Source of the DNA: Myxocyprinus asiaticus | Lineage: Eukaryota > Chordata > Actinopteri > Cypriniformes > Catostomidae | NCBI RefSeq assembly: GCF_019703515.2 | Contig: NC_059351.1 | Coordinates: 22,025,001-22,089,000, forward strand | Length of the DNA stretch: 64,000 bases | Direction: 5' to 3' | Part shown: piece by piece, positions 21,000 to 31,689 of the stretch | How the letters are laid out: every line of letters begins with the position of its first letter | How positions within the stretch are numbered: the stretch's first letter is position 1 | The notes under the pieces: generated by a model | The model's database searches: none | What the model was told of the DNA's origin: nothing | Seen by the model: the letters and a program-made list of their open reading frames with translations, nothing else | Position numbers and translations under genes: made by a program

Positions 21000-22399
21000 A
21001 ACTCAGCAAAAAAATAAACATCCTCTCACTTTCATCTGCTTTTATTTTCAGCAAACTTAACATGTGTAAATATTTGTATGAACAAACTGAACAAGTTTCA
21101 CAGACAAAAGTAACAGTCAGTATTTGGTGTGGCCACCAGCTGCATTATGTACTGCAATGCATCTCCTCCTCATGGACTGCACCAGATTTGCCAGTTCTTG
21201 CTGTGAGATGTTACTCCACTCTTCCACCAAGGCACTTGCAAGTTCCCAGACATTTCTGGGGGGAATGGCCCTAGCCCTCACCCTCCAATGAAACAGATCC
21301 CAGACGTGCTCAATGGGATTGAGATCCGGGCCCTTCGCTGGCCATGGCAGAACCCTGACATTCACGTCTTGCAGGAAATCACGCACAGAACGAGCAGTAT
21401 GGCTGGTGGCATTAGGGTCATGAGGGTCATGACAGGATGAGCCTGTAGGAAGGGTACCACATGAGGGAGGAGGATGTCTTCCCTGTAATGCACAGCATTG
21501 AGATTGCCTGCAATGACAACAAGCTCAGTCCGATGATGCTGACACACCGCCCCAGACCATGACGGACCCTCCACCTCCAAATCGATCCTGCTCCAGAGTA
21601 CAGGCCTTGGTGTAACACTCATTCATTCGACAATAAATGCGAGTCCGACCATCACCCCTGGTGAGACAAAACTAAGACTCGTCAGTGAAGAGCACTTTTT
21701 GCCAGTCCTGTCTAGTCCAGCGAAGGTAGGTTTGTGCCCATAGGCGACGTTGTTGCCGGTGATGTCTGGTAAGGACCTGCCTTACAACAGGCCTACAAGC
21801 CCTCAGTCCAGCCTCTCTCAGCCTATTGTGGACAGTCTGAGCACTGATGGAGGGATTGTGCATTCCTGGTGTAACTCGGGCAGTTGCTGTTGCCATCCTG
21901 CAACTGTCCCGCAGGTGTGATATTCGGATGTACCGATCCTGTGCAGGTGTTGTTACACGTGGTCTGCCACTGCGAGGACGATCAGCTGTCCTTCCTGTCT
22001 GCCTGTAGCACTGTCTTAGGTGTCTCACAGTACAGACATTGCAATTTACTGCCATGGCCACATCTGCAGTCCTCATGCCTCCATGCAGCATGCCTAAGGC
22101 ATGTTCACACAGATGAGCAGGGACCCTGGGCATCTTACTTTTGGTGTTTTGCAGAGTCAGTAGAAAGGTCTCTTTAGTGTCCTAAGTTTTTATTATTGTG
22201 ACCTTAATTGCCTACTGTCTGTAAGCTGTGAGTGTCTTAACGACCGTTCCACAGGTGCATGTTCATTAGTTGTTTATGGTTCATTGAACAAGCATGGAAA
22301 ACATTGTTTAAACCCTTTACAATAAAGATCTGTAAAGTCACAAAATTATCTTTAAAATACAGTGTCCTGAAAAAGGGACATTTCTTTTTTTGCTGAGTT
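21000..22399 (-). mobile_element. Tc1-like transposon, copy 1
   Basis: Ends are 'aactcagcaaaaaaa' at 21,000 and its complement 'tttttttgctgagtt' at 22,399, each flanked by TA (20,998-20,999 and 22,400-22,401), the Tc1/mariner target duplication. Size is 1.4 kb, normal for an autonomous element. A single transposase gene lies on the minus strand. Confidence 0.92.
21117..22133 (-). pseudogene. Tc1-like transposase, disrupted
   Basis: ATG at 22,133 begins an N-terminal helix-turn-helix domain ('ADVAMAVNCNVCTVRHLRQC', then the basic linker 'RPRSGRPRVTTP'). The catalytic core follows with 'KVLFTDES' (first Asp). A TAG at 21,672 follows that motif directly. Two compensating frameshifts, near 21,575 and 21,420, put the central part ('RTELVVIAGNLNAVHYRED') in another frame. 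The second Asp region reads 'HDPNATSHTARSVRDF', preceded by a small tandem duplication of 'gtcatgagg'. The third catalytic residue is the Glu in 'GPDLNPIEHVW'. First and last blocks share one frame, giving about 338 residues, the family's usual length. It would cut and paste the element at TA sites; this copy is dead. Confidence 0.9.
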
Positions 22400-22499
22400 T
22401 ATTTGCTTTAAAATGGCTTAAAAGAGTGTTGATGTTTTTTTGTTTGTTTTTTTCAATCAGAGTATATTTTTGACCCAACAGTCATTATTGGCAAGTAGA

Positions 22500-22504
<5 letters not shown>

Positions 22505-22564
<60 letters not shown>
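22505..22564. repeat. (TA)n microsatellite
   Basis: About thirty TA units. The YIYIYI-type ORF across it is an artefact of the repeat. Confidence 0.95.
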
Positions 22565-22569
<5 letters not shown>

Positions 22570-22747
22570 TTATATTTTTTATTTTTTTTAATAAACTAAA
22601 ATATAATTTGACTTCAGTGAAAATATTCACTGAAGTCTAATTCAATATGTGTTTGTATTTTCACTCAGAAAAATTTACCAAAGTCCCCATGGGACTGACT
22701 GACTTATTTATTTATTTATTTATCATTCACTGAAATCAATATATTTT

Positions 22748-22960
22748 TACGGTAACACTTTACAATAAGATTCCATTCGTTAACATTAGTTAATGCATTA
22801 GGTATCATGAACAAAACAATTAACAGTATATATTGTTTTACAGCATTTATTAATCTTTGTTAATGTTAGTTAATAAAAAATACAATTGTTCATTGTTAGT
22901 TCATAGTACATTAATGTTATCAAAATCAACTTTAATTAAAACAAAATTATTAGTGTTGAA
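22748..22960. repeat. MITE-like fragment ('ggtaacactttacaat' family)
   Basis: Starts 'ggtaacactttacaataag' and continues with 'ttaacattagttaatg', a signature of an abundant non-autonomous DNA repeat in fish. Only one end is visible; the right boundary is not defined. Confidence 0.5.
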
Positions 22961-23969
22961 TCTACAGTATAGTAGTGTATAATCTACTTGACAGTCTACT
23001 GTTTGGTAAAAGTGTATTCTGATTGAAACTAAAAATACTCTTTTAAGCCATGCATATCAAGCAAGGCCCGTCGTTTACCTTTGACTTGTAAGTAGAATCT
23101 CTAGATTGCGGTTGGCAGGTAACGAAATGTTTGAAAAAGAAGCATTTTATTGGAATTCACTGATATCCTGGAACACCTTTGAAGTCGAGGCTTATAAATG
23201 AGTCACAGGTCCAACTCACAGTCCTCAGGAAATATGAGAGACACATCTCTGCGTCCTTATCAAGGTTATAGCATGTTGCATTCTTCATGGCTTAGGTAGA
23301 TTCTCAGGCTTTCCGAACTGATTTGCGACAGGGATATGAAAGAGTTGCAAGGCAAGCTGCATTAGTTTCATGAAAAATGCATTGTTTTCCATGCTTTTAA
23401 GCCTTGAAATTTCCTAGTTTGTGCTTGTGGTGCGTGCATGCATCGTCTTGCATGCACTTCAGATTTGTATTCCATCGCTGCCATGCGTCGGTTTTGTATG
23501 ACAGTTTTGTCGATGGTAAGACTAGAAAATATAAGGCGGGCAAACCCCACAATGAAAAAGAATGTTATTTCATAGCTCAGAAGGCTTAATGGAGTTCAAC
23601 TGAAGGCTCAACTGAAGTATCAACAGATTAAAATGACTTTGGAGAAATAAAAATAGACACAAATGAGACAAATGTTGACATACCGTAAGAATATAGAACC
23701 TAAAAATGTATGTGAATAGCATAGCTCAGATTACTTGTTCTTGGCAGAATTAGAATGAGAAATGTTTGAGTTCATATTGAGATCTTTTGATTACAGGCTT
23801 TGGTGTCTTGAAAAAAAAAAAAAAAAAACATATAGTTTGATGTATTTGTTTGAAGATTGCTTCAGAAGACTGGGCCAGCTTCATGGCAAAGATATGTAGC
23901 TATTATGATGTTTTTAAATCTGCATTTATGAATATAAAACTTTGTCAAAATAATAATAATAATAAATAT
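22961..23969. other. Intronic sequence without recognisable feature
   Basis: Contains a poly(A) run near 23,811-23,828 and an (ATA)n stretch just before DIRS copy B. Confidence 0.5.
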
Positions 23970-24192
23970 TTACTGGTGTAACCTCCGTTCCCCGATGGAG
24001 GGAACGAGACGTTGGTGTCGATGTAGTGACACTAGGGGTCAATGAAAATTGGTGAGTGGTATTTGCATGCCACTCCCCTGGACATACGGGTATAAAAGCA
24101 GCTGGTATGCAACCAATCATTCAGGTTTTATGCTGAGGAACCGATATGAGGTCCGGCCATTTCAGCGGGTAGTTCAGCGTTGTGGCAGGAGG

Positions 24193-24303
24193 GACACAAC
24201 GTCTCGTTCCCTCCATCAGGGAATGGAGGTTACACCAGTAACCATGACGTTCCCTATCTGTCACTCACTCGATGTTGGTGTCAATGTAGTGATACTAGGG
24301 GTC
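24193..24303. other. DIRS internal complementary region, copy B
   Basis: Complements the element's own left end (including the 'ggtgtaacc' variant that distinguishes B from A) and then its right end. The variant is shared between terminus and internal copy, which suggests the two were copied from each other. Confidence 0.85.
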
Positions 24304-24666
24304 CCTATTCAAAACGCCACAAGGCTGAACTGTGTTACGTGAACTGGCGGTGTGTGGTGGGCAGACTTGCTGTGTGCCTCATAGCCAGCACACCAGGTCG
24401 AGACGTAACCTCCCCCGACACAGTTATGAGTGTTGAACGGCCCTTTTTGGGGACAAGTCGACTACCCAAAGATAGAGACAGGCTTAACCCAGTCGTGGCC
24501 TCTTTTCCCCTTCTCTTTTTCCACTCCCTAAAAAAGAAGGGGAATTATCCGACTGGGCCTCCAGGTCTAGTCGGGGAGTGTCCCTCCCAAGGGGAAGACA
24601 CCGCAGAGACCACACCTCGCCCAAAGAGAGGGGGGGATATTTAAGTGGAAGAATACGTCACATGGT

Positions 24667-25450
24667 GGCGAGGTCAGTCGCTGAGCGCAGTTCCTGCATC
24701 AAATCTGGGGTAGTGAGAACGGGGGAACTTCGGAGTCGGGGCCAGGCAGTGAAAGGTGCCTCCCACGACTTCGTCAGCTCCTCATGCACTTCTGGGAAGA
24801 ATGGCACTGGAGCGGGGCGCGGCTGCTTTGAGCGGCGCCGCGAGCCCAGAAACCAGTCATCAAGCCGCGAGGGTTCAGGGGAGAGTGGAGGGTTCCACTC
24901 TAGCCCGATGCTCGCGGCCGCCCGGGAAAGCATGTCCATCATTTCTGCATCGGCCTGTGACTGGGCGATCGTCCCCACAGGGGGAAGCCCAGCTGAGGCT
25001 TCTGCGTCCGACTGGACAAGCCCGCTCTCCGATGCTGCGCTCAAGAGCTCATCATCTTCGTGAGCTCCGAACAAAAAGCCAGACTCGCTGTGCGACGAGC
25101 CGGCGAACTCATCCGGAAGCCCGATTGGGGCAGACGAGCGTGCTGGGGAATGGGAGGTCCGCGGGGGGATACCCGGCGGAGTCGATCCCATTGGGGTCCC
25201 CAAATCGCCCCCAGTGCTAGCCGCGCTGGCCTCATACCCGTAGGTAGAAGGACTGAGGCGGGGAGCCGCTGGGTTGGCTTGCTTTCTTACGAAATGTTGC
25301 CATAGTCATGTTCTCGCAGTGAGAACATGAACCATTCACAAACGCTGCTTCCGTGTGGGTCGCGCCCAGACACGAAAGACAGCGATCATGACCATCCGAA
25401 GTTGAGAGATAACGACCGCAACCAGGAATAACACACAATCGGAAAGGCAT
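24667..25450 (-). pseudogene. DIRS gag-like protein, copy B
   Basis: The minus-strand ATG at 25,450 starts 'MPFRLCVIPGCGRYLSTSDG', followed by 'HDRCLSC': a CX4C plus HX2CX2C arrangement that looks like a small zinc-binding motif, with further 'CSHCENM' cysteines. A frameshift near 25,235 breaks the chain. The main gag frame (24,658-25,203) contains 'SAASESGLVQSDAEAS', 'SQADAEMMDMLSRAAAS', 'SRLDDWFLGSRRRSKQ' and 'APVPFFPEVHEELTKSW'. The C-terminus ends at the deletion junction with the 3' region. Family knowledge places this ORF first in DIRS elements, as the RNA-binding structural protein; the exact role here is inferred. Confidence 0.75.
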
Positions 25451-25733
25451 CTTTAGAAAGACGCATCTTTAAAAAGACGTCCTGTGTGTGCGCTCTTTTA
25501 GAGAAATATACTCTTTTAGAGGGGAAAAATGCTCTTTCAGAAAATATACTCTCTAGTTTTTCTTACGAAGCGCCCAGGGGTGTTCTCTGCAGTGCACCAG
25601 TGCAGAGGAGGGAGAAGCCGCTGAAATGCGCCATCAGATCCAGCAGAGGTGAATGAACAGTGATATTCAGCTCAATGAGCATGACCGTTCGGCTCCGAAG
25701 AGAAAATCTGAATGAGTGGTTGCATACCAGCTC

Positions 25734-25741
25734 CTTTTATA
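25734..25741 (-). promoter_or_regulatory. TATA-like box in the right ITR of DIRS copy B
   Basis: Minus-strand TATAAAAG, about 285 bp upstream of the gag ATG at 25,450. It is identical in sequence and position to copies A and E. Confidence 0.45.
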
Positions 25742-25889
25742 CCCGTATGTCCGGGGGAGTGGCATGCAAATACCACTCGCCAATTTTCATTAGCCTTTTA
25801 TCAAAGACCAGAGGTGTCTCGGGCTCCCAAGAGTGACCCCTAGTGTCACTACATCGACACCAACGTCGAGTGAGTGACAGATAGGGAAC

Positions 25890-27812
25890 CAAAGTTTTCC
25901 CCTCCATTATTAATAGAGGGAAGTTCTGGGTACGATACACAAAATAGGGAACATTTCAGCAAATTAACTCTTAAAAATTATGAAAAAAAAATCATTCAAA
26001 ATAAAAAATAAAAAGGTAAAAGCTATTTTGAGGCTTTAATTGTTTTTTTTATTTATTTATTTTTATTTGACCATATGTGGCAGGTAAGTTCCCTTTGTTG
26101 AATCACCCATGTATGAAATACATAGTTTAAAAGAGCATATAGTTTTTTTTTTTTTTTTTTTTTTTTTTTGCATTACTGTAGCAGTGTAATCAACAGTTTG
26201 CTGTGCTGAACATTTGTCTCTTTAGACTCCATTAAACCTAATTTATGTCATGTCAACTTTTCAGAGGCCGTAATAAAACAGGAATTTTTCTCCCTCTCAT
26301 GGGAGATGGAAATGTCCTGATGATGTCCAATGTTCAAAGTCACGTTCATAACTACACAGTCTCCTCATTTATTGCATGAATTGAATGGCTGATGAGCAAA
26401 TTTTTTTTTTCTTTTTTTTTTTTTCTTTTTTTTAATGTCAGCGCACAGTGTGTGCAAATCTCTTCCTGTGATGAAATTGCAGGCACACTGTGTTCAAAGC
26501 TCTCCAGCGCTCTGTATTTGATGTCAGAGTGTAAAATGTGTCTCGTCAGAGTGTCTTTGTTTGATCCTGTATCGTTCAGAAACTCATAACAGGCAGCAAA
26601 GTCTTCATGGTGCACTCCAGACACACTTGTAGCTTTGGAAAAATAGCGGAAAGGAACGGAACGGGTGTGGGTGCTGTCGAGATCTGTTGGAACATCAGAG
26701 AAGAACGGGAAGATGAAGGGCAGAAGAGTTTATCGTTGAATCTAGAGGTGTAAAGCAACTTCACAGTTGTTACTGATCCTCCTTACTTGTTCTTTCAATT
26801 ACGAGGTGATGGCGGAGTTGTGTAAAGTGCAGTTTTGGAAGGTTAAATAAGTGAAACTTGACAAGGTGCATGTGTTTGAAAATATTAGAAAAGTTCATTG
26901 AAAACTAACTTGCATACATCCGCTCTCTCTACTGCAGGAGAAGGCAAAATAGACACTAAAAACTCAATATAAATGCAAAATCGACACTAGCTCACTGTCT
27001 CTCAAGATAAGCTTGAGGGAAAAGACCCGATATGACATATTACATACAACACTGTCAGGTTTGATCAGGGCAATAAACACAACACGTCCTTTTGGATGCT
27101 TCTGAAAGGAACTCCACATGTGTCTGCACAGCCCGTATGTTTCCAGTTGACCATGTGCCTCCTTTCAATGGAAGCTTGACCTTTGGAGACCACGCTTGGT
27201 TGACGTGATGGAAAGAAGGTGGCTTGTGTTCAAGCTCTTAAGTCAAGTATGAAGATGGAGAATGACATGCAATTATCTGAGAGTACTGGAACTGTGTACA
27301 TGGCTGCTCTGAAGGCTAGCTGATGCGAGAATGTTGTCATTCAAGGTTTGTCTGCACAGGGGACCAAGCCATCAGAAGTTTCAACAATATACCCCAACAT
27401 AAGGGTGAAAGCTTCTGTCGTATGGGTGCCTCTTTGTGTCACAGTTTTGAAGAACTGACATTGATGCTGAAAATGTGAGCAAGCTTTAGGAAAATGCAAT
27501 GCTTTTTCAAATGTCTCACCACAAATGTGGTTTGAAAAGGATTTTTTACCTGTTGTCAATTCAAGGCTTTAATTCGAAAACCACTTTAAGTGCGAATCAG
27601 CCTGTTATTATTTGCACTTAGAGGTGGATGCAAACTGCGAACATCAATTCCCAGAGGTTACGTCCTATCATAGATTACAGTATAGTTTCCCACAAGAATG
27701 TATTTCAGGCCAACTTGTCCTCTGTTCTCTAACAGCCTAGAAAACAACTCTCATGTCAATTTCCACACTCATCAGAACTTTGAGAACTAACGTCTTTCGA
27801 TTTCTCTTTTAG
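25890..27812. other. gpc6 intron sequence upstream of the exon; poly(T) tracts
   Basis: Contains a T27 run at 26,143-26,169 and a broken T-rich run at 26,401-26,433. Just before the exon is a pyrimidine-rich stretch ('cgatttctcttttag') that serves as the 3' splice acceptor. Confidence 0.6.
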
Positions 27813-27978
27813 GTCAATGTATCACCAGGTTGCAGTAAAGCACTGACAAAAATGCTGTACTGCCCATACTGTGGAGGAATGCCAGGCCTCAAACCCTGTG
27901 CCAACTACTGCCAAAATGTCATGAGAGGCTGCCTGGCCAACCAAGCGGATCTGGATCCAGAGTGGAATCTCTTCATTG
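27813..27978 (+). CDS. gpc6: Glypican exon (probably glypican-6), internal coding exon
   Basis: A 166-bp segment with acceptor 'tttctcttttag' and donor 'gtaaga' encodes 55 codons plus one base, entering in phase 0 and leaving in phase 1; the trailing G would begin an Asp codon, completing 'FID'. The peptide contains '[14 protein letters not shown]', '[16 protein letters not shown]' and '[15 protein letters not shown]'. Its six cysteines, and especially 'NQADLD' and 'EWNLFI', match vertebrate GPC6 better than GPC4 (which has 'EWNNFI') or GPC1. Glypicans are GPI-anchored heparan sulphate proteoglycans at the cell surface that modulate Wnt, Hedgehog, BMP and FGF signals; this exon lies in the cysteine-rich globular domain. 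No neighbouring exon is recognisable in the window, fitting the very long introns of this gene. Paralogue a or b cannot be told. Confidence 0.88.
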
Positions 27979-28336
27979 GTAAGAAGTGAACTACAGTCAT
28001 ACTTTGCTGATCCCAATAGATATATTTCAGTGTTGTACTGCTTGAGTAGATATTTTGGGCTAGTATTAGTACAAAGAAAGAAAATGGTTGTCTTCGTGGT
28101 CCTTCAACAAAATTTGAAAAACTTTACTTTTCTGGTGACATCATCTAGACCAAATGGACTACTAGAGAATGTTAATGAATAGTTAAGCTATTGAAGTTTT
28201 TAAGGTTCTTTTTAAGTTGACTAGCATTCAATCTGGCTCCAATCTAGTATCCACTTTTTACAATGACAGTTTTTGGTTCATTTGTATTCATACACAAAAT
28301 GAATGACTTATAGTTCAGTAAGTTTTTGATTAAGTT

Positions 28337-29492
28337 AAAAGAACCAGCTGATAAGAGTCATTCATTCGGTAGGAATTGCTGTATCATTTACGGTGTACAT
28401 TCAAAAGAACCAGCTCATAAGATTCATTCATTACTGGACTACACCGTTCACGCTGTAGATAAAAAAAATATATAAATAAAAAAAAACAGCTCCTAAGAGT
28501 TTTTTTGTTTGGGAATCGGACTATACTTGTTGCACTGGAGATTCAAAAGAACCAGCTGATAAGAGTGATTCATTCTGGAATTGATCTGCAGTGTTCCCAC
28601 TGTAGATTCAAAAGAACAGAGTACACTGTTCATGCTGTAGATTCAAAAGAACCGGCTCATAAGAGTCATTCATTAGAGATTCAGACTACACTGTTCGTGC
28701 TGTAAATTCAAGTGAACCAGCTCATAAGAGTCATTCATTCAGGAATCAGACTACACTGTTCGTGCTGTAAAATCAAAAGAACTGGCCTATATGAGTCATT
28801 CATTCGGGATTCAGACTACACTGTTTGCACTGTAGAATCAAAAGAACCGGCTCATAAGAGTCACTTATTTGGGAATCACCCACACTGTTCATGCTATAGA
28901 TTCAAAAGAACCGGCCCATAAGAGTCATTCATTCGTGAATCAGACTACACTGTTCGTGCTGTAAAATCAAAAGAACTGGCCTATATGAGTCATTCATTCG
29001 GGATTCAGACTACACTGTTTGCACTGTAGATTCAAAAGAACCAGCTCATAAAAGTCATTAATTTGGGAATCACCCACACTGTTCATGCTATAGATTCAAA
29101 AGAACCGGCCCATAAGAGTCATTCATTCGTGAATCAGACTACACTGTCTGAACCATAGATTCAAAAGAACAGGCTCATACGAGCCATTCATTGGGGAATC
29201 AGGATACACTGTTCACACTGTAGATTCAAAAGAACCAGCTTAGAATAGTCATTCATTCTGGATTCAGATTACACTGTTCGTGCTGTAGATTCAAAAGAAC
29301 CAGCTCATAAGAGTCTTTCATTTGGGAATCTGACTAATCTGTTTGCGCTGTAGATTCAAAAGAACAGGCTCATAAGAGTCATTCATTCGGGAATCTGACT
29401 AAACTGTTCATGCTGTAGAATCAAAAGAACTTGCTTACAAGAGTCATTCATTTGGGATTCGGATTACACTGTTCATGCTGTAGATTCAAATT
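28337..29492 (+). repeat. Minisatellite, ~65-bp unit, about 18 copies
   Basis: Each unit contains 'ttcaaaagaacc', 'gctcataagagtcattcatt' and 'gactacactgttc' with 'gctgtag'. Copies differ by substitutions and small indels. The array begins about 360 bp downstream of the glypican exon. Unit length is not a multiple of three and no frame runs through. It contains a nested 194-bp three-unit duplication (28,761-29,148). Confidence 0.93.
28761..29148 (+). repeat. Higher-order repeat: two 194-bp trimers inside the minisatellite
   Basis: The block 28,761-28,954 is repeated almost exactly at 28,955-29,148. Both contain the same unusual variants in the same order: 'actggcctatatgag', 'ttgggaatcacccacactg', 'gctatagattc'. 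This indicates a recent duplication of three units as a block. Confidence 0.88.
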
Positions 29493-30769
29493 AACTTGCA
29501 GTTATTCTGGCTCTGGTAAGGAACTGGAAATTTTTAATTTATCTAATTTATCTAATCAATTCTCGATGTTTAAAATCAAGTCCCACCCTAAATTCGATCA
29601 CTTTATTCTCATTGAATATTCAGTTTTACTTGGAAAACCACTACATTATGGATGTAAAATAGGTTGTGAATGCTATTTCAAGTTGACTTTAAAGAAGAAC
29701 TTCATAAGAAAGAAACTACTTTATTTTAAAACATTGCAAATGCGTTTTCACCTCTTGTGCTGTGCTAAAGTTATGTCCTTGCTGCTCAATCTAACAAATG
29801 GAAAGTAAATATCTTTTGAGTGATGCTTCAGCTTGATTCATATGACCTATGGGCACTGGCTTGAGGAGCTCAGTTCGCCCGCCCACAGAAAGGGCTGCTG
29901 AATTGATACAATTTCCTTCCTGTTTCCTCCAAGTCTCTGCAGCACACTGAATGCACTGCAAGAGAGTTGGCAGTGAAAATGTGCATTTATATAACTCAGA
30001 AAGAGAAAACCACTTGAATTTATTAGTCATTTCAGAGAAAATAAAAAAAATCAACATGAAGTCAAAATCGACCCTGTTTACTAAAAGGAATAGTTAATGC
30101 AAAAAAAGAAATAAAATGAAATAAAATAATTCAGTCATCATTTACTCATCCTCACCTTTATTTCTTTTGTGGAACACTATCGAAGATATTAGACTTAAAT
30201 GATGTTGGCTTCTCTAGGTAAAAGCTTTTTTATTTTTATTTTTTACTCTTCATTTTGTGTTATAGATTTTGAATCAGTAAATTGATCCCCCGTTGTGAGA
30301 TATCAACTGTGCATTTGGTGCCACAGTTCGATTAGCAAACGAGGATAATTCATGTTGTTTTAAATATTAATAGAGCAGCCACACAGAAACTAGTCTTTGA
30401 AATATCATCACTTTGTGAGATCAGCTTTGGTGGTCAGGCACTAAGGACTGACCTTTGGTCCATGCAGCATGTGTGGCATTTACCCATGACTGCTGTTGAT
30501 TTGCCCTTCTCACCTGCATTGATTGGCATACCTGAGAAGACATACAGAGACCGTGTCTCGCACCAGTCTGGCCCCATTCCGTGAATCGATTGCAGAAGTT
30601 ATGTGGTTTACCAAACTTTCACACAAACAGCCTTAGCTGGGAATCCCTTTTGGAAACTGATTCAATAGACTAGTTTTTCGACTGATATGGGTGTGATTTT
30701 TTTTTTTTTTTTTTGTAAATAATCTAAAATTGAAAAAGTTAATTGAAAATATGTATGTATGTGCATATA
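29493..30769. other. gpc6 intron; degenerate MITE fragment at 30,082-30,210
   Basis: The segment 'ggaatagttaatgc' then 'tcagtcatcatttactcatcc' resembles the terminal repeat of the foldback MITE at 13,836, as a single degenerate arm. Otherwise nothing is recognised. Confidence 0.5.
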
Positions 30770-31613
30770 CAGTGTTGGGGAGTAACGGAATACATGTAAC
30801 GGGATTACATATTTAAAATACAAAATATAAGTAACTGTATTCCACTACAGTTACAATTTAAATAATTGGTAATTAGAATACAGTTACATTCAAAAAAAAA
30901 ATTTGATTACTGAAAAGATTACTTTGCATTTTGTTGTCATTTGTTTCATTTAATATTTAGTCCTTTCAGATGGAAAACATTTATACATATAAATTATGCG
31001 ATCCAAAGTGCATTTGAACAACGGTGAAAAACTTTCTTATGATGTGTTCATACAAGCAGACAGAGAATTAAGTTTAAAGTAAGTTTGGAGCAGAAGAAAT
31101 AGAAATAAACCTTCTGTAAATTTTCAGCTTTACACTAAGCTAAAATGCTCTTTCTAGCCATTTTACATGCACGTTACCAGACATGATCATATTTTTTTTA
31201 TCAAGAAAATTCACGTTGGATCATAATTTCTTCTTTTCTAGTAAGACCTTTGATATTAGGGCAAAAATCATATTCTTAATAATAATTTTTGTATTGTTTT
31301 CATGTAAAAATATCTAAAAATCCTTAAAACAAGATCAATTTGATTTATCTTGTTTTAGAAACAACACTGCATAAGATATTTAGGTTTTTCAGAGAATGTA
31401 TTTTTAACGTGTATTTTGTCTTACTGTACTGCCAAAGTTGTTATAGTCAAAACAAGTGAAAAAAAATCTACCAGTGCTGAAGAAGTAATCCAAAGTATTT
31501 AGAATACGTTACTGACCTTGAGTAATCTAACGGAATACATTACAAATTACATTTTACAGCATGTATTCTGTAATCTGTAGTGGAATACATTTCAAAAGTA
31601 ACCCTCCCAACCC

Positions 31614-31615
<2 letters not shown>
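30770..31615. mobile_element. Non-autonomous hAT-type element (MITE)
   Basis: Ends are 'cagtgttggggagtaacg' and the complement 'cagggttgggagggttac', with further inverted similarity such as 'gtattccactaca'. Flanking octamers tgcatata and tgtgtata match at 6 of 8 positions, compatible with an eroded hAT target duplication. There is no transposase; the internal ORFs are short and random. Confidence 0.75.

Positions 31616-31616
<1 letters not shown>

Positions 31617-31677
<61 letters not shown>
31617..31677. repeat. (TA)n microsatellite
   Basis: About thirty TA units immediately beside the hAT MITE end. Confidence 0.95.
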
Positions 31678-31680
<3 letters not shown>

Positions 31681-31689
31681 AAAAAAATA

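Larger units (their letters stand above)
23970..25889 (-). mobile_element. DIRS-type retrotransposon, copy B (gag-only deletion derivative)
   Basis: The left end starts at 'ttactggtgtaacc', a few bases shorter than in copies A and C. The right end is 'gtgacagatagggaac' at 25,889. Inverted terminal repeats and the internal complementary region (24,193-24,303) are present. A deletion near 24,667 joins the 3' non-coding part directly to gag, removing RT, RNase H and the recombinase. At 1.9 kb it is the shortest copy with both ends, and could only move with proteins supplied in trans. Confidence 0.9.

Noticed and set aside
22440..22640. Plus-strand ORF with a Tyr-Ile repeat (similar ORFs at 31,561 and 43,555)
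   Set aside because: Translation of (TA)n microsatellites.
24756..25220. Large plus-strand ORFs in the GC-rich DIRS parts (also 37,343-37,726, 49,863-50,174, 51,356-52,174)
   Set aside because: They are antisense shadows of DIRS gag, pol and recombinase frames and have no conserved motifs of their own.
28337..29492. CRISPR-like array of direct repeats
   Set aside because: Units are contiguous with no unique spacers, diverge along the array, and lie in a vertebrate intron; it is a minisatellite.
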